The notes under the pieces are model-generated. The model was not told the origin of the DNA. It saw only the letters and a program-made list of their open reading frames with translations, and did not search any database. Below are positions 1 to 8,650 of a stretch of 36,635 bases of DNA, piece by piece; position 1 is the stretch's first letter; each line of letters begins with the position of its first letter. Source of the stretch: Planctomycetota bacterium (GTDB lineage Bacteria > Planctomycetota > UBA1135 > GCA-002686595). The translations under genes were made by a program, and so were the position numbers. The stretch lies in assembly GCA_030746555.1 (NCBI GenBank), contig JASLMK010000126.1, positions 1-36,635 on the forward strand, in the 5' to 3' direction.

Positions 1-394
1 TAGCCGGGACCTCGCCAGTGGTGATGGGCGGGCGTCTGGGTGACCGGAGGGTGGGGACCGAGGCCCTGGTGGTGCTCCTGGAAGCAAGGGATGTGTGAAC
101 CATGGCTCTGCGAGGCGGCTGGAACACGCTCTGGGTGCACCGCACGGACCGGTCGGATCGCCGGTCGGTTGCGCCGCAGCTCGTCGATCCGGACCGGGAG
201 CGAGAGGGCACTCCCCGACGACCCCTTCCCGGCCGGGGCCGCGCCGCCGCGGGTGGGCGCGCATCGCCAGGCGCCCGCCAGGAGCGACGGCAGCCGCGGC
301 GTCGGCGGGCCCGGGAGACGGCGGCGGCCCCCGCCGGGCGCGGCGCGGGGGGGGCGGGCGGGGAAAGCGCGGGATCGAGGCCGCCGTCGGGCGG
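1..394. other. No supportable gene; possible 3' tail of an upstream gene
   Basis: I see no convincing gene here. The long open frames that cross this stretch are low-complexity Arg/Gly/Pro translations typical of high-GC shadow frames. One plus-strand frame is open from base 3 to a TGA at 96-98 and could be the last 31 codons of a gene that starts outside the window, but it is too short to identify. The GC content rises sharply from about 200 to 370. Confidence 0.4.
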
Positions 395-400
395 TACACT
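395..400 (+). promoter_or_regulatory. -10 element TACACT of selD
   Basis: The hexamer TACACT ends 6 nt before the selD ATG at 407. Transcription starting about 7 nt downstream of a -10 would begin at or next to the ATG, so the mRNA would be leaderless. There is no Shine-Dalgarno sequence and no convincing -35. The same arrangement recurs at several other genes in this window. Confidence 0.5.
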
Positions 401-406
401 CCCGCG

Positions 407-1474
407 ATGGAGCCGACCGAGACGAGGGCGAGGCGCCTGACCGACTTCGCCGACTGCGCGGGGTGAGCGGCCAAGATGCCCCAGGGGCAGCTCGCCCAGG
501 TGCTGGGCGGGGTGATCGACCCGACCGACGAGCGCCTGCTCGTGGGCCCGGGCTCCGTCGACGACGCGGGCGTCGTGGCCCTGGACTCCGTCGTCGAGGG
601 CGGGAGCGGGCGGGCCCTGGTGCAGACCGTGGACTACTTCCCTCCCGTGGTCGACGACCCCTACCTCTACGGGGCGATCGCGGCGGCCAACTCCCTCTCC
701 GACGTCTACGCCATGGGCGGGCGCCCCCTGTCGGCCCTCAACCTCGCCGGCTTCCCCGCCGAGTTCCCCGACGAGTGGCTGGCGGAGATCTTCCGCGGCG
801 GCTTCGACAAGATGCGCGAGGCCGGCGCCGTGGTCGCCGGGGGGCACACGGTGCGCTCCCGGGAGGCACAGTTCGGCTTCGCCGTGACCGGCGTCGTGGA
901 CCGCGAGGCGTGCGTCACCAACGCCGGGGCGCGGGCGGGGAACCGGCTGTACTTGACCAAGCCGATCGGCATGGGGTCGATGACGACCGCCGCCAAGCGC
1001 GGTGCCATCACCTCCGGGGAGCTCGAGCCCGCCGCGCGCCAGATGGCGGCCCTGAACGCCGCCGCCGCCGAGGCGATGGGCCGCGCGGGGGCGGGCGCCT
1101 GCACGGACGTGACCGGCTTCGGCCTCGCGGGCCACGCCCACAACGTCGCCGCCGCCAGCGGCGTAACCCTGCGCATCGAGCTGGGGACGGTGCCCCTGTT
1201 CCCCGGCGCCCTGGACCTGGCGCGGGCCGGCAGCCTCTCGGGCGGCTCCCAGCGCGGGCGCGCCTCCCTCGCCGACTCCGTCTCCGTGGCCGCCGGTCTC
1301 GACGAGGCCCTGGTCGGCCTGGCCTTCGATGCCGAGACCTCCGGCGGCCTGCTGATCGCCGTGGCCGCCGAGCGCGCGTCGGACCTCGAGGCCGAGCTCG
1401 CCCGGCGGTCCGTGCCCGTCCACGCCGTCGGCGCCTGCGTGCCGGCCTCGGGCTCCAGCGTGGAGCTCGTCTAG
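407..1474 (+). CDS. selD: Selenide, water dikinase SelD, a selenocysteine-containing form
   Basis: SelD uses ATP to turn selenide into selenophosphate, the selenium donor for Sec-tRNA and for tRNA selenouridine. The gene must be read through an in-frame TGA at 464-466 (codon 20), giving 355 residues, normal for the family. The active-site segment reads C-A-G-U-A-A-K, with Sec where other SelDs have Cys or Sec and followed by the conserved Lys. A caller that stops at TGA would start the gene at ATG 476 and lose the catalytic loop. Downstream, the AIR-synthase-like fold is intact, including the GGHT segment near residues 145-148, the TDVTGFGLAGH segment and a late ETSGGLL motif. The tRNA-Sec gene lies 2 kb downstream, which supports readthrough. 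Confidence 0.95.
464..496 (+). promoter_or_regulatory. Probable bacterial SECIS hairpin after the selD UGA
   Basis: Just downstream of the UGA, TGCCC (477-481) can pair with GGGCA (485-489) around the three-base loop CAG. The loop lies 16-18 nt after the UGA, within the spacing known for bacterial SECIS elements that bind SelB, and it contains a G. The outer GGC/GCC arms could extend the stem across an internal loop. The hairpin is visible; its function is inferred. Confidence 0.5.
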
Positions 1475-1637
1475 ACAGAATGGGTGGAGCGGTCTTCCTC
1501 AAGGCCGTGGATTACGGTTCTGCGAAGTGAGATCTCAGTACCGCAGAGCCACATGAGGAGCCGCTCCATGTCCGATTCTACACCCTACGTTGGCCTGGAT
1601 GCCCACGCCAAGACGATCGCGATCGCCGCTGCGCACC
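1475..1637 (+). mobile_element. Remnant of an IS110-family element (left end plus start of transposase)
   Basis: An ATG at 1568 opens with a peptide whose segment YVGLDAHAKTIAIA matches the N-terminal DEDD-type catalytic start of IS110 transposases (first acidic residue in GLD). The match fades after about 22 codons, near 1635, and the frame continues into unrelated Arg/Pro-rich sequence, so nearly all of the transposase is missing. The 93 nt before the ATG are clearly lower in GC than the flanks and correspond to the non-coding left end, which in IS110-group elements can encode the bridge RNA. No right end is visible, so this is a dead fragment. It sits directly behind the selD stop codon. 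Confidence 0.6.
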
Positions 1638-1863
1638 CGTCGATCCGGCCTGGCCGTTCCCGTCGCCTCGCAGGCGCCTCCTTCCCGGGGGTGAGGGTGC
1701 TCCGCGCCGCGCTCCCGCCTCCTCCTCGGGCTCCGGCGACGGTGGACGCCGCCCGCACCTCTCCTGGCCGGACGAGGGGCTCCCGCCGGCCCGCGCCGCG
1801 CCCTGGTGCGCCGGCTCCCGCCGGATCGGCGCCGCCGGGCACCGGGAGGAAGAGGGTCGGGCC
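1638..1863. other. Non-coding stretch behind the IS remnant
   Basis: I see no gene in this GC-rich stretch. Its last bases contain a GGGAGGAAGAGGG purine run starting 11-15 nt before the GTG at 1864, which probably serves as the ribosome binding site of the next gene. Confidence 0.4.
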
Positions 1864-3393
1864 GTGAGCGGACGGGACGGCCTCCTCGGGGACCAAGAGC
1901 CCGCGGGCCCGTCGGCGGAGGCGGGTGCGACCGGGCCGCCGCCCTGGATCCTCGGCTACCGCGGCCTGCCCCTCGAGGCGCCGGAGAACACCCTGGCCGG
2001 GATGCAGCGGGCCATCGAGGCCGGGGCCGACGGCGTGCACTACCCGGTGCGCGCCTGCGAGACGGGGGAGGCGGTCGTGATGGCCGACGCGACCCTCGAG
2101 CGCACCACGGACGGGACCGGCCGGGTCGGGGACGCGGCCCTTCCGCGGCTCTTCTCCCTGGATGCCGGCGGCTGGTTCGAGAAGGGGTTCGTCGGCGAGT
2201 CCGTGCCGCTCCTCGACGAGGTGCTCGAGCTCGGCGCGGGTCCCACGGGCGAGGCGCCCCTGCACGCGGTCGAGCTGGCCGAGTCGGCCCTGGCGGGCAC
2301 GGTCGTGCGGCGCCTGGTCCAGGCGGGGGCCGCGCCCCGCGCGCGCGTCCTCTCCCCGCGGCGCGAGGACTGCCTGGAGCTCACCGACGGCGGCCTGCAG
2401 GCCCTCCTGCTCGCCCCACGCCTCGACCGCTCCGACCTGAACTTCGTGCGCGACGAGGGGCTGGCCGGTGTGGTGGCGCCCGCCGGCGGCTGGTGCGGCG
2501 AGCTGGCGCGGGAGCCCTGGCCCTGCGAGCGTTGGGAGCTGGGGGTCGAGGACCCCGACGATCTCCTGCGCGCCTGCCGCACGCCCGTGGCGGGCCTCAT
2601 CACCGCCGAGCCTCGCCGCGCCCTGGCCGTGCGCGCCCTGGCGGCCTTGACGCCCGCCGACGCCGCCCCCTTCCCGGTGGGCGCGCCCGAGCTCACCGTG
2701 GAGGCGGGGCATGGGGACGGGGGCGGCGGCCAGTGGTGCGGGCGCTGGCGTTGTGTCGGGAGGCTGCGCAATCCCTTCGGGCACGCCGTGCGCGTGCGCT
2801 GCCAGGTGTTCGTGCGCCGCGGGGCCTTCGACGTCTCCGGTCTGCCGACGGAGCTGCGCCTGGAGCCGGCCGAGGAGCGGGAGGTGCCCCTGGAGCTGGC
2901 CGGCGGCTCGTGGAGCCCCGGCGGCGACCCGCTCCTGGCGGCCCTGTACTCCTGGGGGCCCGGGCCGGGCAGGCGGGCGGGCAAGCTGCTGCTGGACGCG
3001 CCCCTGGTCCGCCGCCGGCGCGTGGTCGCCGACACGGTCACGCGCCGCGTGGGGATGCTGCGCGAGAGCCCTGCCCAGGCGCCGGCCTCGATGACCGTGC
3101 GGCGCCGTGGCGCCGAGCTCCTGGTGGCGATCGAGAACGCCGGAGGCTTGCTGGAGGCGACGAGCCTGGCCACCCTCGACGGCGCCGTGCACCGCGGCGG
3201 CTCGGGGCTGCGCCTGGCCCTGCCCCCCGACTTCGAGGATCGCGAGGGGGGCGTGCCGTTCTCGTGCGGCTTCGTAGGCCGGGCCCGCGCCCCCGGTCCG
3301 CCACGGCGCGAGCTGCGGCGCTGGGCCGGCGGCCTGCCCGCGGTGCCGGGGAGCGGCTCCGCCGGCCGGCTGCTCCCCCTGGCCGGCGCGTGA
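1864..3393 (+). CDS. Glycerophosphodiester phosphodiesterase-like protein, probably catalytically dead
   Basis: The protein has 509 residues. Residues 28-255 follow the GDPD TIM-barrel pattern: a GYRG start, the PENTLAGM segment, GADGV, the ERTTDGTGRVGD segment, and a closing GLITAEPRRAL strand. The residues that define the enzyme are missing: the first catalytic His (HRG) is Tyr (GYRG), the metal-binding E-x-D is replaced by H-Y-P, and the second His of the HD motif is Ala (MAD). A C-terminal region of about 230 residues, predicted to be beta-rich, has no family I recognise. The start is a GTG preceded by a purine-rich RBS. I infer a pseudoenzyme with a binding or structural role. It shares the selD-selC interval but has no obvious selenium link. 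Confidence 0.75.
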   Translation: MSGRDGLLGDQEPAGPSAEAGATGPPPWILGYRGLPLEAPENTLAGMQRAIEAGADGVHYPVRACETGEAVVMADATLERTTDGTGRVGDAALPRLFSLDAGGWFEKGFVGESVPLLDEVLELGAGPTGEAPLHAVELAESALAGTVVRRLVQAGAAPRARVLSPRREDCLELTDGGLQALLLAPRLDRSDLNFVRDEGLAGVVAPAGGWCGELAREPWPCERWELGVEDPDDLLRACRTPVAGLITAEPRRALAVRALAALTPADAAPFPVGAPELTVEAGHGDGGGGQWCGRWRCVGRLRNPFGHAVRVRCQVFVRRGAFDVSGLPTELRLEPAEEREVPLELAGGSWSPGGDPLLAALYSWGPGPGRRAGKLLLDAPLVRRRRVVADTVTRRVGMLRESPAQAPASMTVRRRGAELLVAIENAGGLLEATSLATLDGAVHRGGSGLRLALPPDFEDREGGVPFSCGFVGRARAPGPPRRELRRWAGGLPAVPGSGSAGRLLPLAGA

Positions 3394-3464
3394 GGCCCGC
3401 GCGGCGCCGTCGCCCAGCGGCGCCGTGACCGTGCGGCCCCGTCGCCCCACGGCGCCGCGCTCGG

Positions 3465-3470
3465 TACACT
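3465..3470 (+). promoter_or_regulatory. -10 element TACACT of the tRNA-Sec gene
   Basis: TACACT lies 12 nt upstream of the mature tRNA 5' end and is identical to the hexamer in front of selD. Transcription would start near 3477 and leave a short 5' leader for RNase P. The preceding 60 nt contain several CGGCGCCG palindromes that could end transcription from the upstream gene. Confidence 0.5.
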
Positions 3471-3482
3471 GCCGCGCCCGGT

Positions 3483-3580
3483 GGGAGTGGATCCGTGCTG
3501 GTGTGCGGCCCGGTCTTCAAAGCCGGTTGGGTTCCGTGAACAGCGGGACCGGTGGGTTCGATTCCCATGCACTCCCGCCA
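3483..3580 (+). tRNA. selC: tRNA-Sec (anticodon TCA)
   Basis: This 98-nt cloverleaf reads UGA codons. The anticodon TCA is at 3517-3519 in the loop CTTCAAA. The D stem has six pairs (CCGTGC with GTGCGG) closing a four-base loop. The long variable arm GGTTCCG/CGGGACC forms seven pairs. The T arm has the standard TTCGATT loop and the 3' CCA is encoded. The acceptor GGGAGTG pairs with CACTCCC. The eighth acceptor pair expected in bacterial tRNA-Sec would be G-G, a mismatch. The extended D stem, long variable arm and TCA anticodon make the identity firm. It serves at least selD, 2 kb upstream. Confidence 0.97.
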
Positions 3581-3620
3581 CCTCCGCGCCCGTCGCCTGT
3601 GGTGCGTGGAGCGGGCGGTG

Positions 3621-3626
3621 TAGACT
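3621..3626 (+). promoter_or_regulatory. -10 element TAGACT of the NfeD/FloA operon
   Basis: TAGACT ends 9 nt before the ATG at 3636, so the operon transcript would start within a few bases of that ATG. This supports 3636 as the start even though the first 60 codons look unlike an NfeD protein. Confidence 0.45.
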
Positions 3627-3635
3627 GGCGCGGCG

Positions 3636-5342
3636 ATGGGGGAGATCGGGACGAAACGGGATTCCGCGGTCACCGGCCCGCCCTGGAGCGGTCCCCGGCA
3701 CTGGGGGAGGCCGAGGGCCGAGGCGGTTGGCGCAAGAGGTTCGCCCCGGCTCGGCCCCCTCGCCCGAGCGGCCCGCGGGCGGCTCGACCGTGCGCGGGCG
3801 GGGCGGGCAGTGGGACGGCGCGTCTCGACGCGAGCGGCTGCGCTCCCCCTCGCCTGCCTGCTCGGTCTGACCGTCGCCGCGACCCCCGGGCCCGCCGTCC
3901 AGAGCCCCGCGGCACCGCGGGTCACCCACGTCGCCGTGGACCGCGAGCTCGACGTCGCCACCCTGGCCCTGGTCCAGCGCGGCCTGCGCCAGGCGCGGTC
4001 GGACGGCAGCTCGGCCCTGGTGGTCGAGATCGACACCCCCGGCGGATCGATGGAGCTGATGAGCCAGCTCGCGGGCCTGCTCGGCGCCCAGGATCCGGCC
4101 GAGTTGTCGACGGTGGCCTGGGTCAGCGGACAGGCCACCTCGGCTGGCTCCCTGGTGGCCCTGGCCTGCGAGCGCGTCTTCGTCTCGCCCACGGGCACCA
4201 TGGGCTCGGCCATGCCCGTCGGCGTCGGTCCGGGAGGGATCGCTGCCCTGCCCGAGCAGGGCGGAGTGCGCGAGAAGGTGACCTCCCTCGCCCGGGCCGA
4301 GTTCCGGGCCGTGGCCGCCGAGCGCGGGCGCTCGCCGCGCCTGGCGGAGGCCATGGTCGACCCCCTGATCGAGGTGCGCCTGGTGCGCCGCGACGGCGAG
4401 ACGCACTTCCTCAGCGGCGAAGAGTGGGACGATGCCTTCGAACGCGGGGACGAGCTCGAACTCGTGCGCACGGTCTCGGGCCGCGGGCGGCTGTTGAACG
4501 TGACGGGCCCCGAGGCGGTGGAGCTGGGGCTCGCCGACGGCACGGCCGCCTCCCTGCCCGAACTCCTCGCACGCCTGGGGCTCGCCGATGCGTCGCTCGC
4601 TCGGCTCGAACGCTCGGCCTCCGAGGAGACCCTCGCGCTCCTGGAGAAGGCGACCCCCCTCTTGATCGCGATCGGCCTCATGCTGGGCTACGCCGAGCTC
4701 AAGGCCCCCGGCTTCGCCCTGCCCGGCATCCTGGCCCTGGTGTGCTTCGCCCTCGTGCTCGTGGGGAAGTACCTGACCGGGCTGGCGGACGTGCCCCACC
4801 TCGTCCTGGTCTGCGTCGGCTTCGCGCTGATCGCCCTGGAGCTGTTCGTCCTGCCAGGGACGGTCTGGGTCGGCCTGGCGGGGGCGGCGTGCGTCGCCGT
4901 CGGCCTGCTGTTGGTCGAGCTCGGCCCGGGGAGCGGCTTCGGCACGCCCCTGACCAGGGACCTGGCCCTCGCCGCGGCCCGCCGCCTGGCCCTGGCCGGG
5001 GTCCTGGGCGCGGCGGGCATCCTGGCCCTCTCGCGCGTCTTGCCGCGCACGCCCCTGCTCAGGCGCCTGGTGGTCACGCCCACCGCTGCGGCCGCCGCCG
5101 AGCTCGCGCCCCCGGTGCTGGCCGGCAGCCTCGGGCGCGCCCTGACGGTCCTGCACCCGGTCGGCAAGATCGCCCTCGACGCGGACCCGGCCCACCCGAG
5201 AGAGGCCCGCGCCGAGGGCGAGCTGATCGATGGGGGCGTCCGCGTGCGGGTCGTGGCCGCCGACGAGCTGGGCGGCCGGCTGGTCGTCGAGGCGGCCGAC
5301 TCCGATGACGCGCAGCCCCGCAACCCCGAAGAGGCCGGATGA
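3636..5342 (+). CDS. NfeD1b-type membrane serine protease (ClpP-class)
   Basis: The protein has 568 residues and three parts. Residues 95-320 form a ClpP/SppA-like crotonase-fold protease with the substrate-channel motif IDTPGGS (132-138) and the nucleophile Ser169 in TSAG. Lys214 in VREKV is placed like the catalytic Lys of archaeal NfeD (PH1510), giving a Ser-Lys dyad. Four or five hydrophobic segments span about 336-435, and a C-terminal OB-fold (about 497-555) ends the protein. A hydrophobic stretch at 66-82 looks like a signal sequence, but it sits behind a Pro/Arg/Gly-rich extension of about 60 residues; the true start may be the GTG near residue 63. In family members this protease acts with a flotillin/stomatin partner, here floA two genes downstream. 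Confidence 0.88.
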   Translation: MGEIGTKRDSAVTGPPWSGPRHWGRPRAEAVGARGSPRLGPLARAARGRLDRARAGRAVGRRVSTRAAALPLACLLGLTVAATPGPAVQSPAAPRVTHVAVDRELDVATLALVQRGLRQARSDGSSALVVEIDTPGGSMELMSQLAGLLGAQDPAELSTVAWVSGQATSAGSLVALACERVFVSPTGTMGSAMPVGVGPGGIAALPEQGGVREKVTSLARAEFRAVAAERGRSPRLAEAMVDPLIEVRLVRRDGETHFLSGEEWDDAFERGDELELVRTVSGRGRLLNVTGPEAVELGLADGTAASLPELLARLGLADASLARLERSASEETLALLEKATPLLIAIGLMLGYAELKAPGFALPGILALVCFALVLVGKYLTGLADVPHLVLVCVGFALIALELFVLPGTVWVGLAGAACVAVGLLLVELGPGSGFGTPLTRDLALAAARRLALAGVLGAAGILALSRVLPRTPLLRRLVVTPTAAAAAELAPPVLAGSLGRALTVLHPVGKIALDADPAHPREARAEGELIDGGVRVRVVAADELGGRLVVEAADSDDAQPRNPEEAG

Positions 5343-5824
5343 CCTGGGCGATCCTCCTGTTGGGCCTGGGGCTCGTCCTGATCGTGGCCGAGCTGCTGAT
5401 CCCCAGCTTCGGCTTGCTGGGCCTGTCGGCCAGCCTGGCGATCATCGCCGGTGGCGTCTTCGCCTGGCGCGAGGACGGGTTGATGGTCTACATGATCGCC
5501 AGCGGCGTGTGCGTCCCCACGGCGGTGATGGCGGGCTTCAAGCTCCTGCCCCACAGCCCCCTGGCGAAGGCCCTCATGGCCGAGGGCCTCAGCACCACCG
5601 ACAACCGCGCCGTCGATCCGCGCGACGCCAGCCTGATGGGAGCACAGGGCGAGGTCCTCGCCACCCTGCGGCCGTCGGGAGTGGCCCGGCTCGACGGCCG
5701 GCGCGTCGACGTCGTGAGCCGCGGCGAAATGATCGAAGCGGGCGCGCGCGTGCGCGTCATCGAACTGCTCGGGAACCGCGTCGTCGTGGCGGAAGCCGAC
5801 GACGACGCCACGGAGGAGACTTGA
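5339..5824 (+). CDS. Short NfeD-family membrane protein
   Basis: The protein has 161 residues, with two hydrophobic segments (about 3-45, ending in FAWRED, and 47-65) and a C-terminal OB-fold domain (about 95-152: [14 protein letters not shown] followed by alternating beta-strands). It lacks the protease domain. It overlaps the previous stop by ATGA and has a GAAGAGG ribosome binding site, so it is translated by coupling. Short NfeD proteins next to flotillin-type proteins are thought to scaffold SPFH assemblies in the membrane. The order long NfeD, short NfeD, FloA supports that role here. Confidence 0.88.
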   Translation: MTWAILLLGLGLVLIVAELLIPSFGLLGLSASLAIIAGGVFAWREDGLMVYMIASGVCVPTAVMAGFKLLPHSPLAKALMAEGLSTTDNRAVDPRDASLMGAQGEVLATLRPSGVARLDGRRVDVVSRGEMIEAGARVRVIELLGNRVVVAEADDDATEET

Positions 5825-5825
5825 G

Positions 5826-6866
5826 ATGGAGATCGTGATGAACCTGCTCGAGAACGTCGGCCTCGTCTTGTTGGGGCTGCTGCTTCTCGTCTTCCTGTTC
5901 GCCTTCCTGAGCTACGGGAAGCTCTACCTGCGCTCGGTGCTCACCAAGGCGGGGGTGGGGATCTTCGACATGGTCGCCATGCAGCTGCGCAAGGTCTCGC
6001 CGGGCACGATGGTCGACGCCGCGGTGATGCTCGTGCAGGCGCGGCTGGAGGGCATCGACAAGCGCGACCTCGAGGCCCACTTCCTCGCCGGCGGCCACGT
6101 GATGCGCGTCGTCCAGGCGCTGATCTCCGCCGACCGGGCGGGCCTGAACCTCGACTTCCGCACCGCGGCCAGCATCGACCTTGCCGGCCGGGACGTGCTC
6201 GAGGCCGTCAAGGCCAGCGTGACGCCCAAGGTGATCGACTGCCCCAACCCCGAGTCGGGGAAGACGACCATCGCCGCGGTGGCCAAGGACGGCATCCAGG
6301 TGCTGGCGAAGGCGCGCGTGACCGTGCGCACCAACATCGCGCGCCTGGTGGGCGGCGCCGGCGAGGAGACCATCATCGCGCGCGTGGGCGAGGGCATCGT
6401 GAGCACGATCGGCTCGAAGGACACCCATGCCCTGGTGCTCGAGAACCCCGACGACATCTCCAAGGTCGTGCTCTCGCGCGGCCTCGACGCAGGGACGGCC
6501 TTCGAGATCGTCTCGATCGACATCGCCGACGTGGACATCGGCATCAACATCGGCGCGCGCCTGCAGGCGGACCAGGCCGAGGCGGACAAGCGCGTGGCCC
6601 AGGCCCTGGCGGAGAGGCGGCGCGCCATGGCCGTGGCGGCGGAGCAGGAGTTCAAGGCGACGGTGCAGGAGAACCGGGCCAAGGTCGTCCTGGCCGAGGC
6701 CGAGGTGCCCCTGGCCATGGCCGAGGCTCTGCGCGGGGGCAACCTGGGCGTGATGGACCTCTACCGCCTGCGGAACATCGAGTCCGACACGGACATGCGC
6801 CAGAGCATCGCACGAGGTGAGGAGGACGGACCTCCCACCGCCGACGACGGCGGGGAAGAGGCGTGA
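5826..6866 (+). CDS. floA: Flotillin-like protein FloA (SPFH family)
   Basis: The 346-residue protein matches the FloA/YqfA type: an N-terminal hydrophobic hairpin (about 8-30), the conserved stretch from [18 protein letters not shown] onward, an SPFH domain, and an Ala/Glu-rich helical region (about 240-300) with [16 protein letters not shown] followed by the family ending around GNLGVMDLY. FloA forms membrane microdomain scaffolds that influence fluidity and secretion. A strong RBS, GGAGGAGA at 5812-5819, lies 6 nt before the ATG, and the gene starts 1 nt after the upstream stop. A start at the second Met (5838) is possible but less well placed. Confidence 0.95.
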   Translation: MEIVMNLLENVGLVLLGLLLLVFLFAFLSYGKLYLRSVLTKAGVGIFDMVAMQLRKVSPGTMVDAAVMLVQARLEGIDKRDLEAHFLAGGHVMRVVQALISADRAGLNLDFRTAASIDLAGRDVLEAVKASVTPKVIDCPNPESGKTTIAAVAKDGIQVLAKARVTVRTNIARLVGGAGEETIIARVGEGIVSTIGSKDTHALVLENPDDISKVVLSRGLDAGTAFEIVSIDIADVDIGINIGARLQADQAEADKRVAQALAERRRAMAVAAEQEFKATVQENRAKVVLAEAEVPLAMAEALRGGNLGVMDLYRLRNIESDTDMRQSIARGEEDGPPTADDGGEEA

Positions 6867-7536
6867 GCGATCCGCTCCACGCCGGCTTCTTCCTCGCCCT
6901 CGCCTCGGACCTCCTCGAAACCGCGCTGGTGGCGGTCTTCCTGCTGGTGGCGGCGGCCCAGGCGATCCTGCGGCGCATGGGGGACGGCGACGCGAAGTCC
7001 CGTCCGCGCGCGCCGCGTCGGCCCCGCCCGGCGGCCCTTCCCGGCCACGGCGGGGGGGACGGCGAGTTGGAGGGCGCGGGCGACTGGCGCGCCCTGCTCG
7101 AGGGCCGGGCCGGGCCGGCACCTGCCTCGTCGCCGTCCGCGGCGGGACGACCGGACCGCTCGGCCAGCCCCGACGAGCAGCTCCCTCCGACGCACCTCGG
7201 CCTGCCCGAGCTGCCGGCGGAGGAGCCCGAGCGGGCGGCGTCCCTGGTCAGCCTGGAGACCGACTTCGAAAGCGACCGGCCGACCTGGCAAGCGCTGGGA
7301 GCCAGGGAGCTGGCCCACGTCCCCTCCGAGGACGCTCCGGCGGCCGGCGGGTCCCTGGCGGCCTCCCTGGAGCGGCACGAACGCCACGCCCGAGGCCGAC
7401 GCGGTGGCCTTCGCGGCGCCCGCTCCCGCGCCCTGCGCTCGGCCGATGCGTGGCGGGACGCGGTGGTCGCGGCGGAGGTCCTCGGGCCGCCCGCCTCCCT
7501 GCGCTCGCCCGATCGGGCGCCGGGGGCGGTCCTGCG

Positions 7537-7540
<4 letters not shown>
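6863..7540 (+). CDS. Single-helix membrane protein of unknown function
   Basis: The protein has 225 residues. One transmembrane helix (about 8-36) is followed by a long low-complexity Pro/Ala/Gly/Arg-rich region. The C-terminus carries a more ordered segment, [18 protein letters not shown] (about 194-211). From memory, short proteins beside flotillin or NfeD genes in related bacteria end in a similar hydrophobic segment followed by LGPP, so this tail is probably the functional part. The GTG start overlaps the floA stop (GTGA) and has a GGGGAAGAGG RBS. I cannot assign a biochemical function; the context suggests a partner of the FloA/NfeD assembly. Confidence 0.75.
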
Positions 7541-8019
<479 letters not shown>

Positions 8020-8053
8020 GGATGGGTGAGCTCCCCGCCGGGCGGCGCGCCCC

Positions 8054-8608
8054 TCAGGCGCCCGGCCAGAGCCAGGTGAACACCGCGGCGGTGGCGGCGC
8101 CGTAGGCGACGCCGTCGGCGAAGAAGCGGACCGTCGTGCACCAGGAGAGGCCCTTCCAGATGGACTCCTGGACGGAGGAGAAGGCGTAGCCGAGGAGGGC
8201 GACGGCCAGGGTGAAGCAGAAGACCGCCGAGGCGGCGGCGCCGGGCTCGAGAGCACCGGCGGCCAGGTAGGCGACGAAGGCGCTCACGAGCACGGTGAAG
8301 AGGAACCACTGCCCGAGGCTCTTCCCCATCGAGTAGCCCGAGCGCACGATGAGCACGCCGAGGGGGCCGAGCTTCACCTTCTCCTGGTGCTCGGGCGTCT
8401 GGAACTCGGCCATGCTCTTGGCACAGGGGAACATGTACTGCCCCGCCTCCACGCCCTCTTCGCGCAGCAGGGCGAGGATGCGCTCCTCGCCGGCGAGGCG
8501 GTCGAAGTCGCCGTTGTGCCACTGCAGCACCATGTGGATCAGGCTGCTGACGAGGAAGACGGCGACCGAGGCCAGCAGAACGGGCAACCAGAGATCGAGA
8601 GGCGTCAT
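8054..8608 (-). CDS. Conserved-looking four-helix membrane protein, function unknown
   Basis: The protein has 184 residues with hydrophobic helices at about 5-27, 98-118, 122-145 and 160-181. Between the first two lies a soluble segment with HNGDFDRLAGEERILALLREEG, then YMFPCAKS, and a short hydrophobic GPLGVLIV. I recognise no enzymatic motif. It converges on the EVE gene with a 34-nt gap and has its own upstream -10-like TAGGAT at 8650-8645. Confidence 0.7.
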   Translation of the reverse strand: MTPLDLWLPVLLASVAVFLVSSLIHMVLQWHNGDFDRLAGEERILALLREEGVEAGQYMFPCAKSMAEFQTPEHQEKVKLGPLGVLIVRSGYSMGKSLGQWFLFTVLVSAFVAYLAAGALEPGAAASAVFCFTLAVALLGYAFSSVQESIWKGLSWCTTVRFFADGVAYGAATAAVFTWLWPGA

Positions 8609-8644
8609 GGGGTGCTCGGGGTGATGGGTGGGGCGAGGACGCCC

Positions 8645-8650
8645 ATCCTA
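8645..8650 (-). promoter_or_regulatory. Possible -10 element TAGGAT
   Basis: On the minus strand TAGGAT lies 36 nt upstream of the ATG at 8608. It fits the TAnnnT pattern used elsewhere in the window, but here would give a leader of about 30 nt. Confidence 0.3.

Noticed and set aside
40..1530. Plus-strand 496-codon frame across the selD region
   Set aside because: It is out of frame with SelD, which has clear family motifs; the translation is an Arg/Gly-rich shadow.
1484..1567. Extension of the IS110 transposase frame upstream to 1484
   Set aside because: The family N-terminus begins at the ATG at 1568; the earlier codons match nothing and lie in the non-coding end.
1585..5195. Very long minus-strand frames (up to 1051 codons) across the GDPD-like, selC and NfeD region
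   Set aside because: They run antisense to genes with clear domains and read as low-complexity Arg/Gly/Ala sequence, as expected in very GC-rich DNA.
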